Positions 63,634 through 64,000 of a stretch of 64,000 nucleotides of DNA are shown in pieces. The stretch covers positions 1 to 64,000 of the forward strand of contig NZ_CP044543.1 of NCBI RefSeq assembly GCF_008932115.1, written 5' to 3'. The notes under the pieces were generated by a model. It saw only the letters and a list, made by a program, of their open reading frames with translations, did no database searches and was not told the origin of the DNA. Both the position numbers and the translations under genes were made by a program. The stretch comes from Bradyrhizobium betae (GTDB lineage: Bacteria; Pseudomonadota; Alphaproteobacteria; Rhizobiales; Xanthobacteraceae). How positions within the stretch are numbered: the stretch's first letter is position 1; each line of letters begins with the position of its first letter.

Positions 63634-64000
63634 ATGAAAAGTGCGATCGTTCTCGGTGGCGGTATGGTGGGCGTGGGGGCCGCGCTCCATTTGCAACGGC
63701 GCGGCTGGTCGGTGATGCTGGTCGATCGCAGGGAGCCGGGCCGCGAGACCAGTTACGGCAATGCCGGCATGATCCAGGCGGAAGCCGTACGGCCCTATCC
63801 GATGCCGCGCGACCTCGCCACGCTGATGAAGATCGCGACCGGCCGCACCAACGACGTACGCTACAGCCTGTCCTCGCTTCACCTCCATATCGAGCCCCTG
63901 CTCCGCTATTGGTGGCATTCGGCGCCGAAGCGGCATCGCGAAGCGATCGCGGCGTGGGCGCGCCTGATCTCCTATGCGACCGGCGAGCACGACGTTCTCA
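63634..64000 (+). CDS. FAD-dependent oxidoreductase, DadA-like, 5' part
   Basis: The frame opens at ATG 63634 with MKSAIVLGGGMVGVGAALHL, the dinucleotide-binding motif, and runs off the window after about 122 codons. DRREPGRETSYGNAGMIQAEA is the conserved second part of the D-amino-acid dehydrogenase (DadA) family signature. It probably oxidises a D-amino acid or other amine and passes electrons to the respiratory chain. The start has GAGG before it. The missing C-terminus prevents a firmer call. Confidence 0.82.
   Translation, partial: MKSAIVLGGGMVGVGAALHLQRRGWSVMLVDRREPGRETSYGNAGMIQAEAVRPYPMPRDLATLMKIATGRTNDVRYSLSSLHLHIEPLLRYWWHSAPKRHREAIAAWARLISYATGEHDVL

Overview
The window looks like chromosomal DNA of a Bradyrhizobium-type alphaproteobacterium (order Hyphomicrobiales). 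The basis is high GC, alphaproteobacterial-style proteins (an RNase E with an insertion in its S1 domain, Omp25/RopB-like beta-barrel porins, a SUF operon with a leading cysteine desulfurase), the gene order rne-amiC-mrcA-prfB, and bradyrhizobial-style intergenic palindromes. This assignment comes from recognising families and gene order, not from a search. No rRNA, tRNA, insertion sequence, prophage or CRISPR array was seen.

Layout. 1-4.1 kb (minus): DedA-like membrane protein, PaiB-like FMN protein, two different N-acetylglutamylphosphate reductases (type 2 then type 1) and a methyltransferase cut by the window edge. All five are broken by several single-base shifts, and parE (4.4-6.4 kb) carries one more. 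parE is essential, so base-calling error is the likeliest cause. 6.5-9.8 kb: a decayed copy of the parE tail, two outer-membrane barrels, an SDR dehydrogenase and three look-alike terminators. 10-18.6 kb: FAD monooxygenase, caspase-like exported protein, AraC regulator with a repeat/terminator leader, RhlE-type helicase, diguanylate cyclase, FabA-like dehydratase, TfoX-N protein. 18.7-25.7 kb: a complete SUF iron-sulfur operon (iscS-like, sufB, sufC, sufD, sufS, sufT, sufA) with an Irr-box-like site. 26-34 kb: alpha/beta hydrolase, glutathione transferase (one frameshift), anmK, tyrS, MFS and DoxX proteins, a 28-residue membrane ORF, a chemoreceptor. 34.2-43.9 kb: giant AsmA/DUF3971 protein, peroxiredoxin, M23 peptidase, KatE-type catalase, DUF5666 protein. 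43.9-50.4 kb: DUF6502 protein divergent from a compact polysaccharide synthesis/export operon whose first large gene fuses a GT4 glycosyltransferase to an ABC-2 permease. 50.4-54.5 kb: orphan ABC binding protein, two EamA transporters, a beta-hydroxyacid dehydrogenase. 54.5-64 kb: prfB with programmed +1 frameshift, mrcA, amiC, rne with a His-rich insert, and the start of a DadA-like oxidoreductase.

How the genes work together. Most of the window is core metabolism and envelope upkeep. The SUF block builds Fe-S clusters. mrcA, amiC, the M23 peptidase and anmK build, cut and recycle peptidoglycan. The AsmA-like protein, porins and glycan operon shape the outer membrane and surface. katE, the peroxiredoxin and glutathione transferase deal with oxidants. 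The most distinctive items are the GT4-ABC permease fusion operon, the 30-histidine tract inside the RNase E S1 domain, the DUF6502/DUF5666 pair facing the glycan operon across clustered TGGGA/TCCCA elements, and the three-copy 14-bp repeat and orphan terminator before the AraC-type gene.
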